DNA from: Roseibium litorale
Lineage (GTDB): Bacteria; Pseudomonadota; Alphaproteobacteria; Rhizobiales; Stappiaceae
Length of the DNA stretch: 64,000 bases
Direction of reading: 5' to 3'
Assembly: GCF_014842915.1 (NCBI RefSeq)
Contig: NZ_JACYXI010000005.1
Location: 217,087-281,086, forward strand
Under the pieces are notes generated by a model. That model was not told the DNA's origin, did not search any database, and saw nothing but the letters and a program-made list of their open reading frames with translations. This document shows, piece after piece, positions 37,285 through 46,575 of the stretch. Within the stretch, counting starts at the first letter, position 1. Each line of letters begins with the position of its first letter. Both the position numbers and the translations under genes were made by a program.

Positions 37285-38957
37285 GCCACCTGCGCAAAAT
37301 GATCAATAAAGTCACCGCCACGCTCACTGCCAGCGCGGTTCTCGCGGGAACCAGCCTTAGCCTCCACGCCGAAGAACGCCGCGCCTCACTGGCACCCGTG
37401 CCGCATTTTGTGGAAGAAGCAGCAAGCGCTGGCGTCTCCCACAGCTATGACGGCCCCTGGGAGTTCTTTGTTGGTGGCGGCGTCGCGATCTTCGACTGCA
37501 ACGGTGACCGCAGACCGGACCTCTTCATGGCAGGCGGCAAGAACCCATCGAGCCTCTATATGAACCAGAGCCCGACAGGCGGCGCCCTGTCTTTCAAAGC
37601 GCAGGACACGGGCCTTGATGACCGGCTCGGCACCAACATAAGCGGCGCCTATCCGCTCGATTTCGACAACGACGGCAAGATGGATCTGGCCGTCCTGCGG
37701 CTGGGCGAAAACCTGCTTCTGAAAGGTCTTGGCGAATGCCGGTTCGAGACCGCCAACCGTTCCCTCGCCTTTGATGGCGGCAAGGAATGGACGACAGCCT
37801 TCTCCGCCCTTTGGGAACAAGGTGCGACCTTCCCCACCCTCGCCTTCGGCAATTATGTGGACCGGTCCGCGCCAGGATCCCCCTGGGGCACCTGCCACGA
37901 CAATTTCCTCTTCCGGCCGCAAGGAACCGCAACAGATCGCCCGAATTATTCGGAAGCCGCACGTTTGAGCCCCGGCTACTGCGCCCTTTCCATGCTTTTC
38001 ACCGACTGGAACCGCTCGGGAGAACCTTCCTTGCGGATCTCCAACGACCGGCAATATTACCGGGGCGGTGAAGAGCAGCTCTGGGCCCTGCCTGCGGATC
38101 GCCCCGCCCGGGCTTACCGCCGGGCCGACGGCTGGCGTCATCTGAAGATCTGGGGCATGGGCATCGCGTCCATCGACCTGGATGTGGACGGCTATCCGGA
38201 ATTTGCCCTCACCAGCATGGGCGACACTAAGCTTCAGACCCTTGATGACGAGGCGGATGAGACCGTGCCGGTTTACCGGGACATCGCCTTCGAAAAGGGT
38301 GTTACGGCACACAGACCCTATACGGGCACGGATCTGCGCCCCTCGACCGGCTGGCATTCGGAGTTCCAGGATGTCAACAACGACAGCCTCTGGGACCTGT
38401 ACATCGCCAAGGGCAATGTGGAGGCCATGCCGGATTTCGCGGCCTATGACCCGGACAATTTGCTGCTCGGCCAGTGGGACAACACCTTCGTCGAAACTGG
38501 TGACCAGTCAGGAATTGCCCTTGAACGCCGCGGACGTGGCGCAGGTCTGGCGGATTTCAACATGGACGGCCTGCTCGATCTGGTGGTCGTGAACCGCTCC
38601 GGCCCGGCCAGCCTGTTCCGGAACACGGGCGCAGGCACGGCCGAAACGCCCCGGCCTCTGGGGAACTGGCTGGCCGTTGAAATCCAGCAGCCAAAGATGG
38701 CCAACCCTCATGGGGTGGGCGCAAAGGTCAGCGTGAAGATCGGCAACCGCACCATCGTGCGCGACGTGCAAATCGGCGGCGGTCATGCCTCCGGGCAAAG
38801 CACCTTCCTGCATTTCGGCCTCGGAGTTTCCGAGCGCGCGCAAGTCCGCGTCCGCTGGCCGGACGGTGACTGGAGCCATAGCTACCGGGTTTTCGCCAAC
38901 ACCCATGTCATCATCGACCGCGGCGCAGAAAGCGCGCGGCTTTGGTACCCGGAGTAG
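37281..38957 (+). CDS. CRTAC1-family protein (FG-GAP/VCBS repeats plus ASPIC/UnbV domain)
   Basis: 558 residues with an N-terminal signal (TATLTASAVLAGTSLSLHA). Repeated calcium-type blades: IFDCNGDRRPDLFMAGG, PLDFDNDGKMDLAVLR, DVNNDSLWDLYIAKGN and LADFNMDGLLDLVVVNRSG indicate a seven-bladed propeller. The C-terminal about 110 residues are an ASPIC/UnbV domain (GVGAKVSVKIG, IGGGHASGQS, VRVRWPDG). Exported; function unknown, perhaps presenting or stabilising the di-haem partner. UnbV domains also occur in enediyne clusters, but here the partner is a cytochrome. Confidence 0.87.
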   Translation: MSHLRKMINKVTATLTASAVLAGTSLSLHAEERRASLAPVPHFVEEAASAGVSHSYDGPWEFFVGGGVAIFDCNGDRRPDLFMAGGKNPSSLYMNQSPTGGALSFKAQDTGLDDRLGTNISGAYPLDFDNDGKMDLAVLRLGENLLLKGLGECRFETANRSLAFDGGKEWTTAFSALWEQGATFPTLAFGNYVDRSAPGSPWGTCHDNFLFRPQGTATDRPNYSEAARLSPGYCALSMLFTDWNRSGEPSLRISNDRQYYRGGEEQLWALPADRPARAYRRADGWRHLKIWGMGIASIDLDVDGYPEFALTSMGDTKLQTLDDEADETVPVYRDIAFEKGVTAHRPYTGTDLRPSTGWHSEFQDVNNDSLWDLYIAKGNVEAMPDFAAYDPDNLLLGQWDNTFVETGDQSGIALERRGRGAGLADFNMDGLLDLVVVNRSGPASLFRNTGAGTAETPRPLGNWLAVEIQQPKMANPHGVGAKVSVKIGNRTIVRDVQIGGGHASGQSTFLHFGLGVSERAQVRVRWPDGDWSHSYRVFANTHVIIDRGAESARLWYPE

Positions 38958-39009
38958 GATAATATCCTAACCTTAGGTCACCCCGGGGCGAGAATCGCGA
39001 GACCCGGGG
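38955..39009. repeat. Palindrome and GC hairpin at the CRTAC1 gene end
   Basis: TAGGATAATATCCTA (38955-38969) is a perfect palindrome including the stop codon. CCCCGGG (38981-38987) pairs with CCCGGGG (39003-39009) and may end transcription, without a T tract. The rest of the 368-base gap to preT is AT-rich promoter DNA. Confidence 0.4.
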
Positions 39010-39224
39010 CCCCCTGTCCCCGGCAGAACGGTGAGAGTTTGCTTTGCATCATCCCCCGATCCGGGCGGTACGCAGCGCTTTTTCAAACCTGGACGCCCTT
39101 TCCTTGCCCATTTTCGGGCTATGGCGCCATTTTAATCACAAGCGCGCTTTTTAGTAACACGCTGAATTCAATCAGTTTTATTTCTTGAATAAAATCATCA
39201 AGTTATTTTGCCTTATAAAAATAT

Positions 39225-39240
39225 TTGACTAACTGTTCAA
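39225..39240. promoter_or_regulatory. RutR-box-like operator upstream of preT
   Basis: TTGACTAACTGTTCAA matches 12 of the 14 fixed bases of the E. coli RutR consensus TTGACCA-NN-TGGTCAA. RutR senses uracil/thymine, fitting the pyrimidine-reducing genes that start 86 bases downstream. Confidence 0.55.
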
Positions 39241-39325
39241 ATTTTTCTTCCATGTCCAAGACAGCTTCTTCACCAAAAGAAAGAAGCGTCTGAAATCGAC
39301 ATCGCCATTTGATCCGGAGGTCATA

Positions 39326-40684
39326 ATGACCGAGACGACAGCCGCTCCCGACATTGCTGCGGGGCGCTTGCCTAAGGACGCATACGCCGAAAAGTTCAGC
39401 GACCTTCACCCGCTTCTGGACACCCATGAAGCCTATGTGGAAGCCGACCGCTGCTATTTCTGCTATGACGCTCCCTGCATGCAGGCCTGCCCGACCAGCA
39501 TCGACATTCCCCAGTTCATCCGCCAGATTTCGACCGGCAACCCGACCGGTTCCGCCCGCACGATCTTCGAGCAGAACATTCTCGGCGGCATGTGCGCCCG
39601 GGTTTGCCCGACAGAAACCCTGTGCGAGCAGGTTTGTGTGCGCAACGAGGCCGAAGGCAAACCGGTCAAGATCGGTCAGCTTCAGCGCTATGCCACCGAT
39701 CATTACATGAGCACCCATGAGACGACCCCGTTCACCCGGGCCCCGTCCACCGGCAAGAAGGTTGCTGTTGTCGGCGCAGGCCCGGCCGGCCTTTCCTGCG
39801 CTCACCGCCTGGCCGTGCATGGTCATGATGTGACCCTGTTTGATGCCCGCGAAAAGCTGGGCGGCCTGAACGAATTCGGCATCGCCTCCTACAAGTCCGT
39901 TGACGATTTCGCCGCGCGCGAAGTGGCTTTTATCCTCAGCATCGGCGGGATCGAGGTGCAAACCGGCAAGCGACTCGGCGCGGACCTCAACCTGGCAGAT
40001 CTTCAAGCAGATTATGATGCCGTGTTCCTCAGCATCGGCCTTGGCGGCGTCAACGCCCTGGGTCTTGCTGGGGAAACCAAGGACGGCGTTCTGGATGCGG
40101 TCGACTATATCGCTGATCTGCGCCAGGCGGACGATCTTTCCGCGCTTCCCGTCGGCCGCCGCGTTGTGGTCATCGGCGGCGGCATGACCGCTGTCGACAT
40201 TGCCGTTCAGACCAAGCTTCTGGGCGCGGAAGACGTGACCATCGCCTACCGCCGCGGCCAGGACCGGATGAATGCCAGCGAATACGAGCAGCATCTGGCC
40301 CAGACCAATGGGGTCAAGATCCTGACCAACGCCCAGCCGCGTGCACTGGTCGGGGCAAATGGCAGCATCACCGCGATCGAACTGGAAAAGACGAGCGTGG
40401 GTGCGGACGGCAGCCTGTCTGGAACGGGCGAGTTCATCACTCTGCCTGCCGACATGGTTTTCAAGGCCGTTGGCCAGACACTTGTGAAGGAAGACCTGAA
40501 CGGATCAGCCGGCAAGATTGCCATCGAGAAGGGCAAGATTGTCGTCGATGAAGAGCGCAAGACCAGCCTGGCCAAAGTGTGGGCCGGCGGGGACTGCGTG
40601 CTGGGCGGAGAGGATCTGACCGTGGCAGCCGTCGAGGACGGCAAAGTCGCGGCGGAAGCCATTCACCGCACCCTTTCTGTCTAA
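39326..40684 (+). CDS. preT: NAD-dependent dihydropyrimidine dehydrogenase, PreT subunit
   Basis: 452 residues. An N-terminal Cys-rich Fe-S region (CYFCYDAPCMQACPTSIDI and CARVCPTETLCEQVC) precedes an FAD domain (VAVVGAGPAGLSCAHRLA near residue 145) and an NAD(P)H domain (RRVVVIGGGMTAVDIAVQ near 275). The C-terminal WAGGDCVLGGEDLTVAAVEDG closes the FAD site. Passes electrons from NADH to PreA for reduction of uracil or thymine to the 5,6-dihydro form. preA follows after 15 bases; the ribosome-binding site is GGAGG just before the ATG. Confidence 0.94.
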   Translation: MTETTAAPDIAAGRLPKDAYAEKFSDLHPLLDTHEAYVEADRCYFCYDAPCMQACPTSIDIPQFIRQISTGNPTGSARTIFEQNILGGMCARVCPTETLCEQVCVRNEAEGKPVKIGQLQRYATDHYMSTHETTPFTRAPSTGKKVAVVGAGPAGLSCAHRLAVHGHDVTLFDAREKLGGLNEFGIASYKSVDDFAAREVAFILSIGGIEVQTGKRLGADLNLADLQADYDAVFLSIGLGGVNALGLAGETKDGVLDAVDYIADLRQADDLSALPVGRRVVVIGGGMTAVDIAVQTKLLGAEDVTIAYRRGQDRMNASEYEQHLAQTNGVKILTNAQPRALVGANGSITAIELEKTSVGADGSLSGTGEFITLPADMVFKAVGQTLVKEDLNGSAGKIAIEKGKIVVDEERKTSLAKVWAGGDCVLGGEDLTVAAVEDGKVAAEAIHRTLSV

Positions 40685-40699
40685 GGCGGAGATCTCATC

Positions 40700-42010
40700 A
40701 TGGCTGATCTGAGAAGCAATTTTGTCGGCATCAAATCGCCGAACCCGTTCTGGCTCGCATCCGCGCCGCCGACGGACAAGGAATATAACGTCGTCCGCGC
40801 ATACAAGGCCGGCTGGGGTGGCGTGGTCTGGAAGACCCTTGGCGACGGCATGCCGGTCGTCAATGTGAACGGCCCGCGTTATGGCGCCATTCACGGCAAG
40901 GACCGCCAGCTGCTCGGCCTCAACAACATCGAGTTGATCACCGACCGGCCGCTGGAGCTGAACCTTCAGGAAATCAAGCGCGTGAAGCGCGACTGGAAGG
41001 ACCGGGCACTCGTCGTCTCCCTGATGGTCCCTTGCGAGGAGCAGAACTGGATCGATATCCTGAAGCAGGTGGAAGACACCGAGGCGGACGGTGTCGAGCT
41101 GAATTTCGGCTGCCCCCATGGCATGAGCGAACGCGGCATGGGTTCGGCGGTCGGCCAAGTGCCCGAATATATCGAGATGGTCACCCGCTGGTGCAAGAAG
41201 CACACGCGCATGCCCGTCATCGTGAAGCTGACACCGAACATCACCGACATCCGCAAGCCCGCAGAAGCGGCTCATGCGGGTGGCGCAGATGCGGTCTCGC
41301 TGATCAACACGATCAACTCCATCGTCTCCGTTGATCTGGACACCATGGCCCCAAGCCCGACCATTGACGGCAAGGGCGCCCACGGCGGCTATTGCGGCCC
41401 GGCGGTCAAGCCGATCGCGCTCAACATGGTGGCGGAGATTGCCCGTAACCCGATCACCCGCGACCTGCCAATCTCCGGCATCGGCGGTGTGACCACCTGG
41501 CGGGATGCGGCCGAGTTCCTGGCGCTGGGTGCTGGCACCGTGCAGGTCTGCACCGCCGCCATGACCTATGGCTTCAAGGTCGTCGAGGACATGATCGAGG
41601 GCCTGAGTGACTGGATGGACAGCGCCGGCTATACGAGCATCGATCAGGTGACGGGCCGCGCGGTTCCCAACTGCTCCGACTGGCAGCACCTGAACCTCAA
41701 CTACATCGCCAAGGCAAAGATCAATCAGGATCTCTGCATCAAGTGCGGCCGTTGCCACATTGCCTGCGAGGACACGTCCCACCAGGCAATCACCAGCATG
41801 GTCGACGGCGTGCGCAAGTTCGAGGTGGTGGACGACGAGTGCGTCGGCTGTAACCTTTGCGTCAGCGTCTGTCCGGTGCAGGATTGCATCACCATGGAAG
41901 CCATGGCGCCCGGCGAAACCGATCCGCGCACCGGCAAGAAGGTTGAAGAGACCTACGCCAACTGGACGACCCATCCGAACAACCCGATGGCGCAGGTCGC
42001 CGCTGAGTAA
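40700..42010 (+). CDS. preA: NAD-dependent dihydropyrimidine dehydrogenase, PreA subunit
   Basis: 436 residues. The N-terminal dihydroorotate-dehydrogenase-like FMN barrel shows FVGIKSPNPFWLASAPPTDK, ELNFGCPHGMSERGMG and SGIGGVTTWRDAAEFLALG. Two C-terminal 4Fe-4S clusters follow: CIKCGRCHIAC and CVGCNLCVSVC. Catalyses pyrimidine reduction with PreT, first step of the reductive pathway. Hydantoinase/beta-ureidopropionase genes for later steps are not in the window. Confidence 0.95.
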   Translation: MADLRSNFVGIKSPNPFWLASAPPTDKEYNVVRAYKAGWGGVVWKTLGDGMPVVNVNGPRYGAIHGKDRQLLGLNNIELITDRPLELNLQEIKRVKRDWKDRALVVSLMVPCEEQNWIDILKQVEDTEADGVELNFGCPHGMSERGMGSAVGQVPEYIEMVTRWCKKHTRMPVIVKLTPNITDIRKPAEAAHAGGADAVSLINTINSIVSVDLDTMAPSPTIDGKGAHGGYCGPAVKPIALNMVAEIARNPITRDLPISGIGGVTTWRDAAEFLALGAGTVQVCTAAMTYGFKVVEDMIEGLSDWMDSAGYTSIDQVTGRAVPNCSDWQHLNLNYIAKAKINQDLCIKCGRCHIACEDTSHQAITSMVDGVRKFEVVDDECVGCNLCVSVCPVQDCITMEAMAPGETDPRTGKKVEETYANWTTHPNNPMAQVAAE

Positions 42011-42035
42011 GGCCGTCTCACAAAACGAAGAAACA

Positions 42036-42072
42036 GATCCCGCAGCCCTTCCTTTCCGGAGGCTGCGGGATC
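42036..42072. terminator. Strong inverted repeat between preA and the LacI gene
   Basis: GATCCCGCAGCC (42036-42047) and GGCTGCGGGATC (42061-42072) are perfect 12-base arms. On the minus strand the following bases are T-rich (TGTTTCTTCGTTTT), so it mainly ends the LacI transcript; it overlaps that gene's stop codon. Confidence 0.7.
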
Positions 42073-43084
42073 AGCCTCTGCGGCCTTCCAGAAGCCCCAG
42101 ATCGACCTGAGGCACCAGTTCAACGGAAGTGCCGCTGACAACCTTCCCCTCCAGCGCTGAACAAATGATCCCCGCCGCCTGTTTGCCGATTTCGCGGCGC
42201 GGCGTGCGCACGGTGGCGATACGTCCCGGAAAACCGGAGGCAATGCTCAGCCCGTTGAACCCGGCAAGCGCCACTTGATCCGGGACGGCAATGCCCGCTT
42301 CGATGCAGTAGAACAGCCCTCCTGCGGCAACATCATCATTCGAGTAATAGATGCAGTCGAGATCCGGCGCCTTCGTCAAAAGCTGCTCCGTCAGCGACCG
42401 GCCCGCCGCAATGGACGACAGCTCGAATGCTTCGACCTCTTCGACAAAATCCAGCCCATTCTGGATAAGCGCGCGCTGGAAACCGATCCGCCGCTTGGCC
42501 GCCCGTACGTCCATGGTGAGGGCGCAGCCTGCATAGCCAAACTTTCGCAACCCAGCCCCGAGCAGCGCCTGAGCGATCTCCTCCCCTGACCGGATATGGG
42601 AAAAGCCGACACAGGCATCGACCGGATCTCCGTCCACATCCATGATCTGGACCACAGGAATCTCTGCATTTTCCAGAAGCCGCCGGGTCTGTTCCGGCAG
42701 ATCCAGACCCGTCACGATCAATCCGGCAGGCTGCCAGGACAGCATGTTGCGGATGATGTCATATTCCTTGTCGAGATCGTAGTCGGTGACGCCGAAGACC
42801 GGCTGGACACCACTGCCCGCGATGCCTTCCGAAATGCCAGACAGAACCTGGGCAAACACGATGTTCGTGAGATTAGGCACAACAACGCCGATCAGGTCCG
42901 AGCGTTGGCTCGACAGCGACGCCGCCAGAAAATTGCCGACGTAACCAAGCTCCTGAGCCGCCTCCCGGACACGGGCAATATTGATCTTGGAGACATCCCG
43001 GACGCCCCTGAGAGCTCGTGACGCCGTCATTTTGCTGACACCTGCAGCGGCAGCCACATCAGCCAAAGTTGCTTTTTTCTTCAT
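42071..43084 (-). CDS. LacI-family transcriptional regulator, probably of the tetronate operon
   Basis: 337 residues. N-terminal HTH ATLADVAAAAGVSKMTASRA with the hinge AASLSSQRSDLIGVVVPN, then a periplasmic-binding-type ligand domain; the C-terminal IATVRTPRREIGKQAA is close to the GntR (gluconate) subgroup, which senses sugar acids. It diverges from the TRAP/threonate operon, and an operator-like repeat lies in the shared 289-base gap. Confidence 0.88.
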   Translation of the reverse strand: MKKKATLADVAAAAGVSKMTASRALRGVRDVSKINIARVREAAQELGYVGNFLAASLSSQRSDLIGVVVPNLTNIVFAQVLSGISEGIAGSGVQPVFGVTDYDLDKEYDIIRNMLSWQPAGLIVTGLDLPEQTRRLLENAEIPVVQIMDVDGDPVDACVGFSHIRSGEEIAQALLGAGLRKFGYAGCALTMDVRAAKRRIGFQRALIQNGLDFVEEVEAFELSSIAAGRSLTEQLLTKAPDLDCIYYSNDDVAAGGLFYCIEAGIAVPDQVALAGFNGLSIASGFPGRIATVRTPRREIGKQAAGIICSALEGKVVSGTSVELVPQVDLGLLEGRRG

Positions 43085-43185
43085 CTACTTCCCGTGGCCG
43101 CACGCGCGCGTCCCATTCCTGCGCAAACAAAACTGCATCGTTTGAACCCGGCACGGACACCCACGGAAACTCTGCATCCTAACAG

Positions 43186-43239
43186 TTGACACTGCCATTT
43201 TCTGATTGCTACTGATATGGATACCGGTACCGATACCAG
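43186..43239 (+). promoter_or_regulatory. Promoter with adjoining LacI-type operator for the TRAP/tetronate operon
   Basis: TTGACA (43186-43191), 18 bases, then TACTGA (43210-43215) as a weak -10. From 43219 GGATACCGGTACCGATACC contains the palindrome TACCGGTA (43222-43229) within three GATACC/GGTACC hexamers, the form of GntR-type LacI operators. The repeat covers the expected start site, fitting repression. Confidence 0.5.
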
Positions 43240-43373
43240 TCGATCTTGCAGGCAGGACGGCAACCGCGTCAACCCGATCTTCGGCCGGAAGAGGAGCCGG
43301 CGGAGGATATTCGGTGAAATCAGCTTTGCCTGGGGGGAGTTCTCGACCCTCGAGCGAATTGGGAGGAATGAGA

Positions 43374-44405
43374 ATGACCGGACTTTTCGGAAAGACACTC
43401 TTTGGGGGGCTTCTATTCGCCGCAGCCTTGGCAGCCCCGGCACAGGCTCAGGAATATCAGTGGACGTTCCAGACGTCGGCGCAAGCCGGTGACAACTTCT
43501 TCCCCTACCAGCAGGAGTGGGCGGCTCGCGTCAAGACGATGAGCGCGGGGCGGATCGACATCACGGTCGTTCCTGTCGGAACGGTGGTTGCGCACAATGA
43601 AACCCTTGAGGCCGTCGGCTCGGGCATTCTGCAGGGGCATTTCTCCGACCCGTCCTATTTCTCCGGCAAGGATCCCGCGTTCGCCATGCTCGGCAACCTG
43701 GTCGGCGCATGGTCCGATCCGCAGCAGATGTTCAACTACGTCAATTACGGCGGCGGCAAGGCTCTGTTCAACGAGCTGATGAACCCCTATGGCGTTCAGT
43801 TTATGGGAACGTCTTCGACAGGCGTTGAGTCCTTCCTGTCTTCCAAGCCAATTCATGGCGTGGCGGATCTGAAGGGCGTCAAAATGCGCGCACCGGAAGG
43901 CATGGTTCAGGAAGTCTTCGCCGCAGCAGGTGCAGCACCTGTGAACCTGCCGGGCTCCGAGGTCTACACTTCGCTGGAAAAGGGCGTGATCGACGCCGCC
44001 GACTACACAGTGTTCTCGACCAACCATGCCCAGGGCATGCACAAGTTCGCGAAATATCCGCTCTATCCGGGCTTCCACTCTATGCCGGTGATGGATGTTT
44101 CCATGAACAAGGCCATCTATGACGAGCTGCCGGATGACCTGAAGGAAATCCTCGCGGTTTCCGTCCGCGACTTCGCCCAGGACATGGTGGCCCGGCTGAA
44201 GCAGGAAGACATGAAGGCCGTGGCAGAAGCCAATGCCGATCCGGACATCACGGTGATCAACTGGTCGGATGAAGAGCGCGCCAAGTTCCGCGCCATTGCC
44301 AAGACCCAGTGGGCCCTGTGGGCAGACCGCTCGGAAATGGCCCGCAAGGCCTATGACAGCGTGACCGCCTATCTGATCGCCTCCGGTCTCCTCGTGAAGG
44401 AATAA
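43374..44405 (+). CDS. TRAP transporter substrate-binding protein (DctP family)
   Basis: 343 residues from the ATG at 43374, seven bases after GGAGG; an ATG at 43368 is also in frame but sits one base from that site. Signal peptide GGLLFAAALAAPAQA-QE. The mature part has the DctP pattern: DLKGVKMRAPEGMVQEVFAA (carboxylate-binding Arg) and LEKGVIDAADYTV. Binds a carboxylate, presumably a C4 acid sugar given the operon. Followed by the fused permease. Confidence 0.9.
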   Translation: MTGLFGKTLFGGLLFAAALAAPAQAQEYQWTFQTSAQAGDNFFPYQQEWAARVKTMSAGRIDITVVPVGTVVAHNETLEAVGSGILQGHFSDPSYFSGKDPAFAMLGNLVGAWSDPQQMFNYVNYGGGKALFNELMNPYGVQFMGTSSTGVESFLSSKPIHGVADLKGVKMRAPEGMVQEVFAAAGAAPVNLPGSEVYTSLEKGVIDAADYTVFSTNHAQGMHKFAKYPLYPGFHSMPVMDVSMNKAIYDELPDDLKEILAVSVRDFAQDMVARLKQEDMKAVAEANADPDITVINWSDEERAKFRAIAKTQWALWADRSEMARKAYDSVTAYLIASGLLVKE

Positions 44406-44487
44406 TCCGCAGCTTGCGCGGGAGGGGCTTCACCGCCTCTCCTGGCGCGTCATGACGGCACAGATCAGACTGCGGAAAGGGAAAAGA

Positions 44488-46539
44488 ATGGCTTCCAAGG
44501 CAGCCAATATGTCCGGCGCCATGCATGCGAGTGGACCAGATTTCGGATCAGGAAACGGGATCGACGAGCAACTGGACGCTCTCAAGCGCGCCCATGCGGA
44601 TGAAGCGGGCGGGCCGCAAAATGCGCTCGACCGGGGCATCCTGCGCGCCGGAACCTTCGTCTGCTTCCTCTTTGCGCTGGCGACACTGATTTCCCTTTAT
44701 GAAATCCTGGCCCGTTACGGCTTCAACGCGCCGACGATCTGGGCCCATGAAAGCGTCATTGCGCTGATTGCCGTCTGCTATCTTTATGGTGGCATGCAAT
44801 GTCTGGCCGGCGACAAGCATATCCGCATCGGCCTTATTTACTTTGGCACCAAGGGCGGTACCCGGCGGCTTCTGGATTTCGTCAACTCGCTGATGGGCCT
44901 GTTCTTCGCGATCGCCATTGCCTATGCCGCCTTCACCATGGTGCAGAAATCCTGGTGGACCCCGCAGGGAGACTTCCGGCTTGAGCGGTCCGGTTCCGCC
45001 TGGAACCCCGTCACGCCCGCGCTGGTCAAGATGGCTCTGCTGGTGACTTCTTCGGTCCTGGCCGCACAGTCGCTCGGACACATCTGGACCGCGATCAAGG
45101 GCACCGGCTTCCGCCACCAATCCGGTGATCCGGTCAGCAAACTGGCCGTCCTAAGCATCCTGATTGTCATGGGTCTGCTCATTTCCGGGGGCCTTTATCT
45201 CTTCTCGTACGGCCGGTCGATCGGCATCGAAACCGGTTCCCTGCTGCTCGTCGGCAGTATCATGGTTATGATCCTGACCGGAATTCCGCTCGCCTTCGTC
45301 ACCGGTCTTATCGCCATTCTCTTCACCATCGCCTGGTTCGGCCCGATGGGCGTGCCTCTGGTCTCCAGCCGCATCTACAGCTTTGTCAGCGAATATGTTC
45401 TCGTCGCCATTCCCATGTTCGTGCTGATGGCGTCGCTTCTGGACCGCTCCGGCATGGCCCGCGATCTTTATGACGCCATGCGCCTGCTGGCCGGACGGAT
45501 CAAAGGCGGGGTTGCCATCCAGACCCTAATTGCTGCGGTCTTCCTGGCGGCAATCTCGGGCATTATCGGCGGTGAAATCGTCCTTCTCGGCCTGATCGCC
45601 CTGCCGCAAATGCTGCGCCTCGGATACAACCGCGCCCTTGCCATCGGCACGGTCTGCGCGGGCGGATCACTCGGCACCATGATCCCGCCGTCGATCGTGC
45701 TGATTGTCTATGGCCTGACTTCCAGCGTTTCCATCGGCGACCTGTTCCTGGCAACGGTTATTCCGGGCCTGCTGCTGGCTGCTTTCTATATCATCTACAT
45801 CTTCACCCGCTGCACGCTGGACCCGTCCATGGGCCCGCCCGTGGATCAGGCAGAGCTGGACATGCCTTTCCGGGAGAAGCTCTCGAAGCTCAAGGGTGTT
45901 GTCCTGCCGGTCGGCGTTGCCGTGCTCGTTCTCGGTTCGATCTATGGCGGCATTGCCTCCGTTACCGAGGCTGCTGCCATGGGCGTCGTCGGCGTGTTTC
46001 TGGCAGCCTTGATCCGGCGGGAAGTCACCTGGGCGCTGATCCGCGACAGCCTGCAGCAGACACTCGACACCTGCGGCATGATCATCTGGATCGGCCTCGG
46101 AGCCGCGGCTCTTGTGGGCGTCTACAATCTGATGGGCGGTAACCGTTTCATCGAGGGCACGATCCTCAACTCCGGCGCCTCCCCCATGGTGATCATCCTG
46201 ATCATGATGGGCATCCTGATCGTGCTCGGTCTCTTCATGGACTGGATCGGCATTGCCTTGCTGACCATGCCGATCTTCGTGCCGATTGTCGTTAAGCTCG
46301 GCATGGACCCGGTCTGGTTCGGCATTCTCTTTGCGATGAACATGCAGGTCAGCTATCTGTCCCCGCCCTTCGGGCCGGCAGCCTTCTACCTGAAGTCCGT
46401 TGCCCCCAAGGACATGACCTTGTCCGAAATCTTCCGCGCCCTCGTCCCCTTCATCCTGATCCAGCTGCTTGCCCTGGCCATTGTCCTGTTCAATCCGGAC
46501 ATTGCCCTCTGGCTGCCGCGCTGGGCTCAGGGGCAATAG
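44488..46539 (+). CDS. TRAP transporter fused DctQM permease
   Basis: 683 residues from the ATG at 44488 (AGGG upstream); an ATG at 44452 would add 12 residues. The DctQ part (about residues 55-235) has four membrane segments; the DctM part (about 240-680) has many, with GSIMVMILTGIPLAFVTGL, LAIGTVCAGGSLGTMIPPSI and FFVPI-like motifs typical of the large TRAP subunit. Inner-membrane, sodium-driven uptake of organic acids. An acidic linker-like N-terminus precedes the first segment. Confidence 0.92.
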   Translation: MASKAANMSGAMHASGPDFGSGNGIDEQLDALKRAHADEAGGPQNALDRGILRAGTFVCFLFALATLISLYEILARYGFNAPTIWAHESVIALIAVCYLYGGMQCLAGDKHIRIGLIYFGTKGGTRRLLDFVNSLMGLFFAIAIAYAAFTMVQKSWWTPQGDFRLERSGSAWNPVTPALVKMALLVTSSVLAAQSLGHIWTAIKGTGFRHQSGDPVSKLAVLSILIVMGLLISGGLYLFSYGRSIGIETGSLLLVGSIMVMILTGIPLAFVTGLIAILFTIAWFGPMGVPLVSSRIYSFVSEYVLVAIPMFVLMASLLDRSGMARDLYDAMRLLAGRIKGGVAIQTLIAAVFLAAISGIIGGEIVLLGLIALPQMLRLGYNRALAIGTVCAGGSLGTMIPPSIVLIVYGLTSSVSIGDLFLATVIPGLLLAAFYIIYIFTRCTLDPSMGPPVDQAELDMPFREKLSKLKGVVLPVGVAVLVLGSIYGGIASVTEAAAMGVVGVFLAALIRREVTWALIRDSLQQTLDTCGMIIWIGLGAAALVGVYNLMGGNRFIEGTILNSGASPMVIILIMMGILIVLGLFMDWIGIALLTMPIFVPIVVKLGMDPVWFGILFAMNMQVSYLSPPFGPAAFYLKSVAPKDMTLSEIFRALVPFILIQLLALAIVLFNPDIALWLPRWAQGQ

Positions 46540-46575
46540 TCAGCGGATCCCCAATCGAAGTCGGAGATTGAAAGC

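Noticed and set aside
37281..38957. UnbV gene of the enediyne cassette
   Set aside because: It is 32 kb from the PKSE, coupled to a cytochrome and a sugar repressor, and has the full CRTAC1 propeller architecture.
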